From NCBI GenBank assembly GCA_012727435.1, contig JAAYHB010000016.1:1-55393 (forward strand): a stretch of DNA of 55,393 bases, given 5' to 3'. The notes under the pieces were generated by a model, which was not told where the DNA came from, did no database searches, and was given only the letters and a program-made list of their open reading frames with translations. Within the stretch, counting starts at the first letter, position 1. Every line of letters starts with the position of its first letter. The position numbers were made by a program, and so were the translations under genes. The DNA comes from Clostridiales bacterium. GTDB lineage: Bacteria > Bacillota > Clostridia > Oscillospirales > CAG-272. Shown here one piece after another: positions 1-7,639 of the stretch.

Positions 1-20
1 CCCCTCGCCCGGCGGCGCGA

Positions 21-67
21 AATTTTCCAAACTCCACTCCGCTACGCTCCGTTACGTTTGGAAAATT
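21..67. repeat. 12-bp perfect inverted repeat (hairpin)
   Basis: The arms AATTTTCCAAAC (21-32) and GTTTGGAAAATT (56-67) are perfect reverse complements separated by 23 bases. The interior is rich in short CTCCG/CGGAG-like words that could pair further. No gene is visible in the first 110 bases. The hairpin lies just outside a truncated coding tail, so it may belong to a mobile element or an intergenic repeat, but the family is not identified. Confidence 0.6.
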
Positions 68-110
68 CAAAGTACGAGGTGTCATGATAAATCTGAAATT
101 TGTGTCTTGA

Positions 111-200
111 CAAGGGGGACAGTTTAACCGAACACAGGGATATCGAGATACCAAAAAGCTCATCGACGATTTCCTAAAACAAGCTGTTACAGAGAGCTAA
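111..200 (+). pseudogene. C-terminal tail of a truncated upstream gene (unidentified)
   Basis: A frame open from 111 to a TAA at 198-200 encodes about 29 residues ending in DDFLKQAVTES. It has no start codon, and a TGA lies directly upstream at 108-110. The stop is followed within a few bases by the AAAGGAGG ribosome binding site of the DndD-like gene, the spacing expected inside an operon. This suggests the 3' end of a gene whose 5' part was replaced by the unrelated sequence before ~110. In dnd clusters the gene before dndD is usually dndC, but the tail is too short to assign. A chance open frame is possible. Confidence 0.3.
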
Positions 201-216
201 TGAAAGGAGGAATTTT

Positions 217-2214
217 ATGCTTCGCTTTATAAGCTTAACCGTGGAAGACTTCGGCCCCTTCAAAGGAACTCAAACCATCGATTTTACAAATGAAGACGGC
301 GTCACATTTATCTGGGGAAACAACGGACGTGGTAAGACTACCTTACTCAATGTATTTAGATATGCCTTATACGGTAAGTTCCAAAATCGTCGTGGTGCAG
401 TCGTTGATTTGACTAGACTTTCCAATATTGAGAGTCGCTCCGAGGGCCGTTTCGGATTTAAGGTTGTACTTCGCATGAACAATGACGGCGAACAATATGA
501 ACTTACTCGACAATTTAAAGTCCGTGCAGGAGTTGCCCGTCCTACTAAAAACGATGACTATGAGCAAACAGTTTATTTAAAGAGAGGTACTTCCATCCTT
601 TCTGGGTCCGAATCCGAACATATCCTAAAGCTCATAATGCCCGAACAGGTCTCTCGTTTCTTCCTGTTCGATGGTGAGTTGTTGCAGGAATATGAGGAGC
701 TTTTAATGGAGGGCACCGATATTGGTGCCAAGATAAAGGAGTCCATTGAGAAAATCTTGGGTGTCCCTGTTTTGACAAATGGCGCTACCGATGCCGAAGT
801 AGTTTTAGACGACTATCAGAAAGCCAAAACTAAGGTGGCTCAAAGCAATAAGCAGACCGAACAGTTGGGCTCTCAGATTGCCGTTATCGAAGCGGAAATT
901 CAGGAACATACAGCTGAACTAGAACGAATGCGTGAAGAGTTGACTCAGGAGCAGGTCAAGCGAAATCAACTGGAAGGCGAACTGGATCAGAACGAGCATG
1001 TGAAAGGGCTTCTGGGAGATATGAAGGCTCTAGAGACCTCTATTGGTGAAAAGAAAGCAAGACGGGATGCGTTGCTTTCTGCTATTTGTGTAGTAACAAA
1101 AGATGCCTGGAAAGGCTTAGTTGGTTCCAGGGTCAACACTGTCCTATCAGGGGTGCAAGAACAAGTTAAAACCTTGGAAGACAAAGAAAATACTCAAAAG
1201 GTAGCTAAGCGCTTTCTGGATGACATGAAAGCGGCTGTAGAAAAGAAACACTGTCAGCTATGTGATCAGGATATTGACGATATGCTGATTACAAAAATGG
1301 AAGATCGGATACGAAATGCTGAAAACGAATACGGTGGTCTTTCAATGGAAGAGGCTGAACAATTACGCAGCTTACAAAACCGCAGAGCCATTCTGGAAAC
1401 CATGCAATTTCCAAGCAGCAAAGATAGGTTAGAAGTTCTGGAGCAACAGCTTTCGGCTGTTAAGGTGGAAATCAGTGATGACGAGCGCAAACTTAAAACT
1501 ATCAAGGAAGAATTAGAGCGGCATGGGGACATTGAAGAATTAGCTACAGGTATGCAAGAGCGAGTGAAAGAATTGTCCAAGGTCTTAAAGAAAATTGAAA
1601 ATCTAGAGGAAGGCAGACGCCTGGAGAACGAGAAGATCACAAGTGCTAGAAGCACACTGGCAACATTGAATGCAAAGCTAGACCGCACTGCAACTGGCAC
1701 CGATATGGTACTAGCAAGACGGCGGGTGGAGCTTTGCGAACAGATTCATGCAATTTTTGAGGAAGGTATTGGCGCTTATCGAGATAAACTTAAAGGTGAT
1801 GTAGAAAAAGACGCCACTGACCTGTTTGTGCAAATTAGCAATGATCCAGATTATGAGAAACTCGTAATTAATGAAAACTATGGGCTATTTATGGTTCACA
1901 AAACGGGGGAGGTAGTTCCTTTAAGGTCAGCGGGTTTTGAACATGTGGTTGCCCTCTCCCTGATTGGGGCACTCCATAAGAATGCCCCGCTTCGTGGACC
2001 CGTCATTATGGATTCACCTTTTGGACGTCTTGACCCTACTCATAAGGCAAACATAACAAAAGCTCTACCCTCCTTGTCTGAGCAAATAGTACTTCTTGCT
2101 TATACCCATGAAATTGATGAGCAAGGGGCAAGAGCAACGCTTGGTGCGTCATTGAAGAAGGAATACCGCCTGACACGGCAAACTTCCTTCCATACACGCA
2201 TCGAGCCTAATTAA
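217..2214 (+). CDS. DndD-like SMC/ABC ATPase (DNA phosphorothioation-type)
   Basis: This 665-residue ATPase has the layout of DndD. It has an N-terminal Walker A (GNNGRGKT, residues 34-41) and a FFLFDGE segment near 148-154 typical of DndD. Long charged coiled-coil stretches flank a zinc-hook-like CQLC (346-349). The C-terminal head carries a signature-like SAGFEH (571-576) and a Walker B region (VIMDSPFGRLD, 596-606). In Dnd systems DndD is the ATPase that works with DndC and DndE in inserting sulfur into the DNA backbone. Related ATPases also occur in other defence systems, so the function is inferred. An AAAGGAGG site precedes the ATG. The gene is more A+T-rich than the rest of the window, pointing to horizontal transfer. 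No dndB or dndC is visible. Confidence 0.75.
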   Translation: MLRFISLTVEDFGPFKGTQTIDFTNEDGVTFIWGNNGRGKTTLLNVFRYALYGKFQNRRGAVVDLTRLSNIESRSEGRFGFKVVLRMNNDGEQYELTRQFKVRAGVARPTKNDDYEQTVYLKRGTSILSGSESEHILKLIMPEQVSRFFLFDGELLQEYEELLMEGTDIGAKIKESIEKILGVPVLTNGATDAEVVLDDYQKAKTKVAQSNKQTEQLGSQIAVIEAEIQEHTAELERMREELTQEQVKRNQLEGELDQNEHVKGLLGDMKALETSIGEKKARRDALLSAICVVTKDAWKGLVGSRVNTVLSGVQEQVKTLEDKENTQKVAKRFLDDMKAAVEKKHCQLCDQDIDDMLITKMEDRIRNAENEYGGLSMEEAEQLRSLQNRRAILETMQFPSSKDRLEVLEQQLSAVKVEISDDERKLKTIKEELERHGDIEELATGMQERVKELSKVLKKIENLEEGRRLENEKITSARSTLATLNAKLDRTATGTDMVLARRRVELCEQIHAIFEEGIGAYRDKLKGDVEKDATDLFVQISNDPDYEKLVINENYGLFMVHKTGEVVPLRSAGFEHVVALSLIGALHKNAPLRGPVIMDSPFGRLDPTHKANITKALPSLSEQIVLLAYTHEIDEQGARATLGASLKKEYRLTRQTSFHTRIEPN

Positions 2215-2228
2215 TGGAGGTGATGATT

Positions 2229-2594
2229 ATGGCCACAGATCTGGTGAATATTCGTTTATCAAAGGGAGCCAACGAGGTGGCAGACCAGCTAGTTGCAACA
2301 GGATATTTTGACTATGCAACTACAGCAGCCAAATTTGCATTAGCTTATGCTTTAAAGAATCATTTCGATGAGATTAACCCGGAAACCTATCCCATACCGG
2401 ATAGTGAAGGTAATAACTACAACGTTGGTAGTATCGACAGCGATGGTCAGATAGCTGCTCTTTTAAGAGCTCTCTATCCCAGCATGAACACTCCTTATCT
2501 TTATGCCCGTGCCCTCATGGTGTTCGGCCTTACTAAAATTGGGGAAAGGATTGAACGGGATGGGTTGCAGTCCATCAGCGCCTTCTTGGATTGA
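2229..2594 (+). CDS. Small DndE-like partner protein
   Basis: The product is about 121 residues from an ATG at 2229, chosen because GGAGGTGAT (2217-2225) lies just upstream. Two earlier in-frame ATGs (2214, 2223) overlap that site. The N-terminus (VNIRLSKGANEVADQL) followed by an Ala/Leu-rich helix resembles the layout of DndE, a small DNA-binding protein of phosphorothioation clusters, and its place straight after the DndD-like gene agrees. The middle has DSEGNNYNVG and a D-DG-IAALL stretch that I cannot assign to a motif. The gene is translationally coupled to the ATPase gene and shares its A+T-rich composition. The DndE assignment is tentative; it could be another accessory subunit specific to this ATPase subgroup. 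Confidence 0.45.
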   Translation: MATDLVNIRLSKGANEVADQLVATGYFDYATTAAKFALAYALKNHFDEINPETYPIPDSEGNNYNVGSIDSDGQIAALLRALYPSMNTPYLYARALMVFGLTKIGERIERDGLQSISAFLD

Positions 2595-2725
2595 ATTAAA
2601 GAGATAACATATTTACAGGTTCTGCTTTAATTTCTTATTTAAGAACTAGCCAAGTTTTTAACGAAAGTTTTAATTTTTTAACGATTATCTGCTGGCAATG
2701 CACACCCCTGCTAACTTTCAACGAT

Positions 2726-2760
2726 AACCCCTGTATGCTTCATGGTATAATGCAGGGGTT
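2726..2760 (+). terminator. Probable terminator after the dnd-like pair
   Basis: AACCCCTG (2726-2733) pairs perfectly with CAGGGGTT (2753-2760). On the plus strand the stem is followed by the T-rich GTTTCTTGT. It lies about 130 bases after the stop of the small DndE-like gene. The loop is large (19 bases), so strength is uncertain. Confidence 0.45.
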
Positions 2761-2798
2761 GTTTCTTGTGACCGCAGAAATAGACCCCTGTAAATGTT

Positions 2799-2833
2799 AA
2801 AAGCCGCTCCTCTAAAATAGCAGGAACGGCTTT
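2799..2833 (-). terminator. Probable terminator of the tRNA-Val/tRNA-Ala transcript
   Basis: AAAGCCG near 2800-2806 pairs with CGGCTTT at 2827-2833. The stem continues after one mismatch with TCCT/AGGA. Read on the minus strand it follows tRNA-Ala by about 75 bases and ends in CTTTTAACATTT, suiting a factor-independent terminator. It could work in both directions. Confidence 0.5.
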
Positions 2834-2906
2834 ATTGCTGGGCTTTTTGGTAAAAATAAAACCACCTGCTGATAAATTACTTTTTATCAATAGATGGTAG
2901 ATTGTT

Positions 2907-2982
2907 TGGTGGAGCATAGGGGACTCGAACCCCTGACCCCAACACTGCCAGTGTTGTGCGCTCCCAACTGCGCTAATGCCCC
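2907..2982 (-). tRNA. tRNA-Ala (GGC anticodon)
   Basis: The 76-nt gene includes an encoded CCA end (TGG at 2907-2909 on the plus strand). The 7-bp acceptor stem GGGGCAT/ATGCTCC has one G-U pair. The D arm holds AGCGCAGTTGGGAGC, the anticodon loop CTGGCAG places GGC at 34-36, and the T arm has GGTTCGAGTCC. The 3' end faces the accessory island, the usual geometry for integration at a tRNA gene. Confidence 0.95.
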
Positions 2983-3040
2983 GGGAAAATTCTTGCCGGA
3001 AACCCGGCTTTTTCGGTTGCATACCGTCCGGTATTCGGAC

Positions 3041-3117
3041 TGGTGGAGACAGCAGGGCTCGAACCTGCGACCTCACGGATGTGAACCGTGCGCTCTGACC
3101 AACTGAGCTATGCCTCC
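3041..3117 (-). tRNA. tRNA-Val (CAC anticodon)
   Basis: This 77-nt gene has an encoded CCA end at 3041-3043. The acceptor stem is GGAGGCA/TGTCTCC, and the D arm holds TAGCTCAGTTGGTCAGAGC. The anticodon stem CACGG/CCGTG encloses loop TTCACAT with anticodon CAC (valine GUG codons), and the T arm has GGTTCGAGCCC. It is transcribed before tRNA-Ala from a shared promoter at 3129-3157. Confidence 0.95.
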
Positions 3118-3128
3118 GCAACGCCGCC

Positions 3129-3157
3129 ATTATACCATAACGGCGGCAAAATTGCAA
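3129..3157 (-). promoter_or_regulatory. Sigma-A type promoter for tRNA-Val/tRNA-Ala
   Basis: On the minus strand TTGCAA (3152-3157) and TATAAT (3129-3134) are separated by 17 bases, 12 bases before tRNA-Val. The -10 box sits inside an inverted repeat with arms GCCGCC (3123-3128) and GGCGGC (3142-3147). Confidence 0.75.
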
Positions 3158-3220
3158 TAGCAAATTTTAAATTTCCTGCAAAAATCGCTTTATTTTTAAA
3201 GAATTTTTAACATACCGCGC

Positions 3221-6200
3221 CTACGCGAAGCTGAAGGTGAGCTGGTCGGTTTCGTCAAGCCCGTCGAGCACGCCGTGATTACGCAGGATTTCAATCACGC
3301 TCTTATTAAGCCCTGCGCGCACCCTCAGGTCCTCGACCGAGGAGAAGGGCTGTTTCTTCCTCTCGGCGACTATGTTCTGCGCGGCAGTTTCGCCCAACCC
3401 GCTCAGCGAGCAGAAGGGCAGCCTGATAGACCCGTTCTCGGGCAGAAATGCGAAGGCGTCGGACTTGTTCAGGTCAACCTTAAGGAACCTGATTCTGCGC
3501 GCGTAACACTCATTTATCAGCTGGAGAGTCGGGATCATCCCCTGCTCTTTCGGCGAGGCATCCTTGCCGCGGCTCTCAATGTCCCGCAGGGTCTCGGCAA
3601 CCGCCTTCTTTCCTTTCATGACCAATTCGGCGTCAAATCCTGTCGGGGCAACCGTGAACATGGTGCAGTAAAACTCAAGCGGCCGGTGGACCTTGTACCA
3701 TCCTATCCGGATTGCCGACATGACATACGCGGCGGCGTGCGCCTTGGGGAACATATACCTGATTTTCCGGAGCGAGTCGATATACCATTCCGGAACGTTG
3801 TGCTCGCGCATAAGCCGCACCATGTCCTCGCCGAGCGGCTTGCCACGCTTGTTTTTCCGTACAAATTCCATGATGTTGAACGCGTCGCGGCTCTCAAGGC
3901 CGTAGCGCATAAGCGTGAGCATGATGCCGTCGCGTGTTCCTACAACCTGTGAAATGTCGCAGATATTGTTCTGGATTAGCTCCTGCGCGTTCCCGAGCCA
4001 GACATTGGTTCCGTGAGTGAGTCCTGATATCTGCACGAGGTCGGCAAAGTTTTTCGGCTTGGCGTCGAGCAGCACCTGCTGGATGAACCGCGTGCCCATC
4101 TCGGGCAGCCCGAAGGTGCCGAGTTTGCAGTCTATGTCATCGGGGCTGACGCCGAGCGATTTGGTCGAGAGAAAGAGCTCGTAGACCGCGGGGTCGTTCA
4201 TCGGGACATCCTCAATTTTTGTTCCGGTCAGATGTTCAAGCCACCAGTATTTTGTGGGAATATCGTGCCCGAGCGCGTCGATTTTAAGAACAGTTTCATG
4301 CAGATATGTAAAGGCAAAATGGGTGGTTATGATGTCTGATTTCGGGTCGTCTGCCGGATGCTGAACAGGCGTGAAGTCATATACATCAAACAGGCGCGGG
4401 ATGACAATAAGCCCGCCGGGGTGCTGGCCGGTAGTGCGCTTCACACCGACGCAATTCATCACAAGACGGTTAATTTCGGCCTTCGGCAGCGATATTTCTT
4501 TTGATTCGAGATATTTTTTTACAAACCCGAAGGCGGTTTTGTCACCCAGCGTGCCAATTGTCCCGGCACGAAATACGTTGTCGGCACCGAAAAGTTCTTC
4601 GGTGTATTTATGTACCTTTCCCTGAACCTCGCCGGAAAAATTGAGGTCGATATCCGGGAACTTGTCGCCGTGAAACCCGAGGAAGGTTTCAAACGGGATA
4701 TCCTGCCCGTCGGCATTCAGCTTGTGCGAGCAGCTCGGGCAGAGTTTTTCGGGCAGGTCGAAACCCGAGCCCACCGAGCCGTCGGTGACAAATTCGCTGT
4801 AGTGGCAGTTCGGGCACCAGTAATGCGGGGGCAGCGGGTTTACCTCGGATATACCGGCCATGGTAGCCACAAAAGAAGAGCCGACCGAGCCGCGCGAGCC
4901 GACAAGATACCCTTCGTCTTCGCTATATTTCACCAGCCGCTGGGCAATAATGTAGAGTACCGCAAAGCCGTGCCTGATGATGGCATTCAGCTCCTTTTCA
5001 AGCCGTGCGGCCACAATCGGCGGCAGTTCGTCGCCGTATATGCTACGGGCCGTCTCATAGCAGATCCGCTGCAGTTCCTCCTCGGCGCCCTCCATGCTCG
5101 GGGTGTAGAAACCCTCGGGGATAGGGCGGACATCCTCAATCATGTCGGCGATTTGGTTGGTGTTCTTTACCACCACCTCATATGCCGCCTCATCTCCGAG
5201 ATATGAAAACTCCTTGAGCAACTCCTCGGTGGTGCGCAGGTAAAGTTTGGTCTCGCGGTCGGCGTCCTTGAATTTCATGCCGGCGAGCAGGATTTTTCGG
5301 AAAATTTCCTCGTCCTCGTTTAAAAAGTGCGCGTCACAGGTCGCTACCACCGGCTTGCCGAGCTTTTTTCCGAGGTTATAAATCTTCCTGTTGATTTCCC
5401 GTATGGCATCCTCGTCGCGCAGCACTTCTTCCTCTATCAAAAACCGGCTGTTGGATACCGGCTGGATTTCAAGATAATCGTAAAACGCGGCTATTTTTTC
5501 AATCTCGGCATCCGGCTTGTTTTCAAGAATTGCCGAAAAGAGCTCACCAGAGCTGCAGGCCGAGCCGACAATCAGGCCCTCGCGGTATTTTTCGAGCAGG
5601 GTTTTGGGGATTCTCGGAGTCCGGTAAAAGTAATTCAGATAGCTCTCGGATATTAACCGGTAGAGGTTTTTGAGCCCGGTCTGGTTTTTGACAAGGATTA
5701 CCTGGTGATAGGTTTTAAGTTTAAGCGGGTCGGAATTCTCGCCCATCTCGCGCACGAGCTCACCAAAGCCGCCGATGCCGAGCGAGCGCATTTTTTCTGT
5801 CATTCGAAGAAAAATTCCGGCCAGAATCTCGGCGTCTTCATGCGCTCTGTGATGTCTGAAACTTCCCAGACCGAAGTAATCTGCCAGAGTGTCAAGCCGA
5901 TGATTTTTCAGATCGGTGTTTATGTATCTTGAGAGCGCAAGCGTGTCGAGGTAGGAGTTTTCAAAGGGCATCCCGGCGCGCTCGCAGGCAATTCTGACAA
6001 AACCAACGTCAAAGTCGGCGTTGTGCGCGACCAGCGTCCGGTCCCCGGCAAACTCAAGAAATGCTGCCACCGCTTCTGTCTGGGACGGTGCGCCGGTAAC
6101 CATTGAGTCGTCAATCCCGGTCAGCCGGGTAATTTCATTTGATATCGGCTCCTCGGGGTCGACAAATGTGTGAAACCTGTCGCCGATTTTGCCGCCCGAG

Positions 6201-7636
6201 ACAAGCACGGCGCCGATTTCAATAATCTTGCAGTTTTGGGCCGAAAGTCCGGTTGTCTCGATATCAAAGACAACAAATTCTCCGTCAAACTCCGGCGCCT
6301 GGCCGAATACCGCGCTCGGCGTGTCGTTGACAAAATAGCACTCGACACCGTAGATCGGCTTTACCCCCTGCTCTTTTGCGGCGAGCATGATTTCGGGGTA
6401 GGCCTGCAGGTTGGCGTGGTCGGTGACGGCTATCGCCTTGTAACCCCACTTTTTAGCGGTCTTAATCAGGTCCTGTGGGGAAATCAGCGCGTCCATTGTC
6501 GACATCGAGGTGTGCACATGCAGCTCGACCCGCTTGTTTATGGCGGTGTCGGTGCGCTCGATGCGCTTTATTCTGGCGGCGTGGCTGAAGGACATATACA
6601 GCTCATCCCCCGCCCCGCCCCCGCGGCGCCGCTCGCGCTTTACAGAACCGTGGAGGGCAAGTGCGGTGCCGTCGCTTACAAAAGCCGAGATCTCGTCGGC
6701 CTCGTCGGGGTCTAGGCCAAAGCAACGGACGTCTATTGAGGAATTGTAATCGGTAATTGAAAAGGATATGTTTACTCTGTCGCCCGACTTAGTTTCGGTT
6801 TTTTCAAAACCGAAAACATCGCCGGCAATAACGATATTTTTTATCGGCGCCGTGATTTCGGAAATCCTCGTCGGCGTGACCTCGAATTCCCCGCCATACA
6901 CAAATTCCGGGTTTGAGATGTCGAATTTTCTGCAACCCGAATTGTAAATTCCTCTTACCTGCTCTATCTCAACTTCGGGGTAGAGCGTCGTCACGCGCCT
7001 GAAGGATGGCTGCCCGTCACTATCAGTCCCGGCGCGTTCATTACCCCGCGAAAAGCCGTTGCGCGACTGATACTCCTCGTATTCCCTGTCGGCGAAATAA
7101 AGCTCGCGGTCAATCTCCTCGAGCTTCTGAAGCATGCTCTCGGAATAATCCTCTCCGTTTGAACTGCTCACAAAGCTGACCTTCACCCCGATACCGAACT
7201 CTTGCCTGATGATATTTTCAATAATCCGCGGTGTATCAAAGTCTTCAAGCAGGTCAACTCCTGCCGGTGGGGTTGCAATGTCGATAATTAATTCCTCGCC
7301 GTCGAAGCTGTAGCTGCAATTAGAAAAGAAACCGCGTGCCACAGTGCCCGTGCGCTCGGCTTCTTTCAGTATTTCGGGTATATAATCTTCGGTCAGCAGC
7401 CCGGCAGGGTGTTTCGGAATTATTCTCACGCCCCGCATCCGGTAGGTCGACATAAGCTGCGCCTCAATCGTATAGAGCAATGACTTCGGGATGATTTCAG
7501 TAAATTCAAGCTCAATCTCAAGCAGCCGCCGCTCGCGGTCGCATCTGACCGCACACCCGCCGGCTTTCTTCAAACATCCAACAACTGCGTCGTCCGGCTC
7601 ATATTTTGTAAAAATATCAAAAAACGTACTCGACAT
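3221..7636 (-). CDS. polC: DNA polymerase III, PolC-type alpha subunit
   Basis: This 1471-residue protein is the replicative polymerase of low-G+C Gram-positives, with built-in 3'-5' proofreading. In order it shows an N-terminal region and OB fold (~260-360), a PHP domain starting at ELHVHTSMSTMDA (371-383), a DEDD exonuclease inserted in the PHP domain (FDIETTG from ~457, HNADFD 538-543), a GSRGSVGSS polymerase motif (913-921), a zinc-binding pair CPNC/CPSC (941-944, 966-969) and the catalytic aspartates in PDIDLNFSGE (994-1003). The length is normal for PolC. It is the last gene of the pyrH-to-polC run, 3 bases after ispG. The ribosome binding site is weak. Confidence 0.98.
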   Translation of the reverse strand: MSSTFFDIFTKYEPDDAVVGCLKKAGGCAVRCDRERRLLEIELEFTEIIPKSLLYTIEAQLMSTYRMRGVRIIPKHPAGLLTEDYIPEILKEAERTGTVARGFFSNCSYSFDGEELIIDIATPPAGVDLLEDFDTPRIIENIIRQEFGIGVKVSFVSSSNGEDYSESMLQKLEEIDRELYFADREYEEYQSRNGFSRGNERAGTDSDGQPSFRRVTTLYPEVEIEQVRGIYNSGCRKFDISNPEFVYGGEFEVTPTRISEITAPIKNIVIAGDVFGFEKTETKSGDRVNISFSITDYNSSIDVRCFGLDPDEADEISAFVSDGTALALHGSVKRERRRGGGAGDELYMSFSHAARIKRIERTDTAINKRVELHVHTSMSTMDALISPQDLIKTAKKWGYKAIAVTDHANLQAYPEIMLAAKEQGVKPIYGVECYFVNDTPSAVFGQAPEFDGEFVVFDIETTGLSAQNCKIIEIGAVLVSGGKIGDRFHTFVDPEEPISNEITRLTGIDDSMVTGAPSQTEAVAAFLEFAGDRTLVAHNADFDVGFVRIACERAGMPFENSYLDTLALSRYINTDLKNHRLDTLADYFGLGSFRHHRAHEDAEILAGIFLRMTEKMRSLGIGGFGELVREMGENSDPLKLKTYHQVILVKNQTGLKNLYRLISESYLNYFYRTPRIPKTLLEKYREGLIVGSACSSGELFSAILENKPDAEIEKIAAFYDYLEIQPVSNSRFLIEEEVLRDEDAIREINRKIYNLGKKLGKPVVATCDAHFLNEDEEIFRKILLAGMKFKDADRETKLYLRTTEELLKEFSYLGDEAAYEVVVKNTNQIADMIEDVRPIPEGFYTPSMEGAEEELQRICYETARSIYGDELPPIVAARLEKELNAIIRHGFAVLYIIAQRLVKYSEDEGYLVGSRGSVGSSFVATMAGISEVNPLPPHYWCPNCHYSEFVTDGSVGSGFDLPEKLCPSCSHKLNADGQDIPFETFLGFHGDKFPDIDLNFSGEVQGKVHKYTEELFGADNVFRAGTIGTLGDKTAFGFVKKYLESKEISLPKAEINRLVMNCVGVKRTTGQHPGGLIVIPRLFDVYDFTPVQHPADDPKSDIITTHFAFTYLHETVLKIDALGHDIPTKYWWLEHLTGTKIEDVPMNDPAVYELFLSTKSLGVSPDDIDCKLGTFGLPEMGTRFIQQVLLDAKPKNFADLVQISGLTHGTNVWLGNAQELIQNNICDISQVVGTRDGIMLTLMRYGLESRDAFNIMEFVRKNKRGKPLGEDMVRLMREHNVPEWYIDSLRKIRYMFPKAHAAAYVMSAIRIGWYKVHRPLEFYCTMFTVAPTGFDAELVMKGKKAVAETLRDIESRGKDASPKEQGMIPTLQLINECYARRIRFLKVDLNKSDAFAFLPENGSIRLPFCSLSGLGETAAQNIVAERKKQPFSSVEDLRVRAGLNKSVIEILRNHGVLDGLDETDQLTFSFA

Positions 7637-7639
7637 TTT

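Larger units (their letters stand above)
2595..2906. other. A+T-rich spacer between the island and tRNA-Ala
   Basis: No convincing gene is present on either strand. The stretch holds two hairpins (annotated separately) and three copies of ACCCCTG (from 2704, 2727 and 2784), two followed by TA and one by CT. It ends at the 3' terminus of tRNA-Ala. An attachment site would be expected at that boundary, but its partner copy would lie outside the window. Confidence 0.5.

Noticed and set aside
2711-3163. A long minus-strand open frame across both tRNA genes
   Set aside because: It reads through two well-formed tRNAs and the terminator; the peptide is the typical artefact translation of tRNA sequence.
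3275-6715. Several 180-225-codon plus-strand frames opposite polC
   Set aside because: They mirror the third-position G+C bias of polC, have no ribosome binding sites and no family features.
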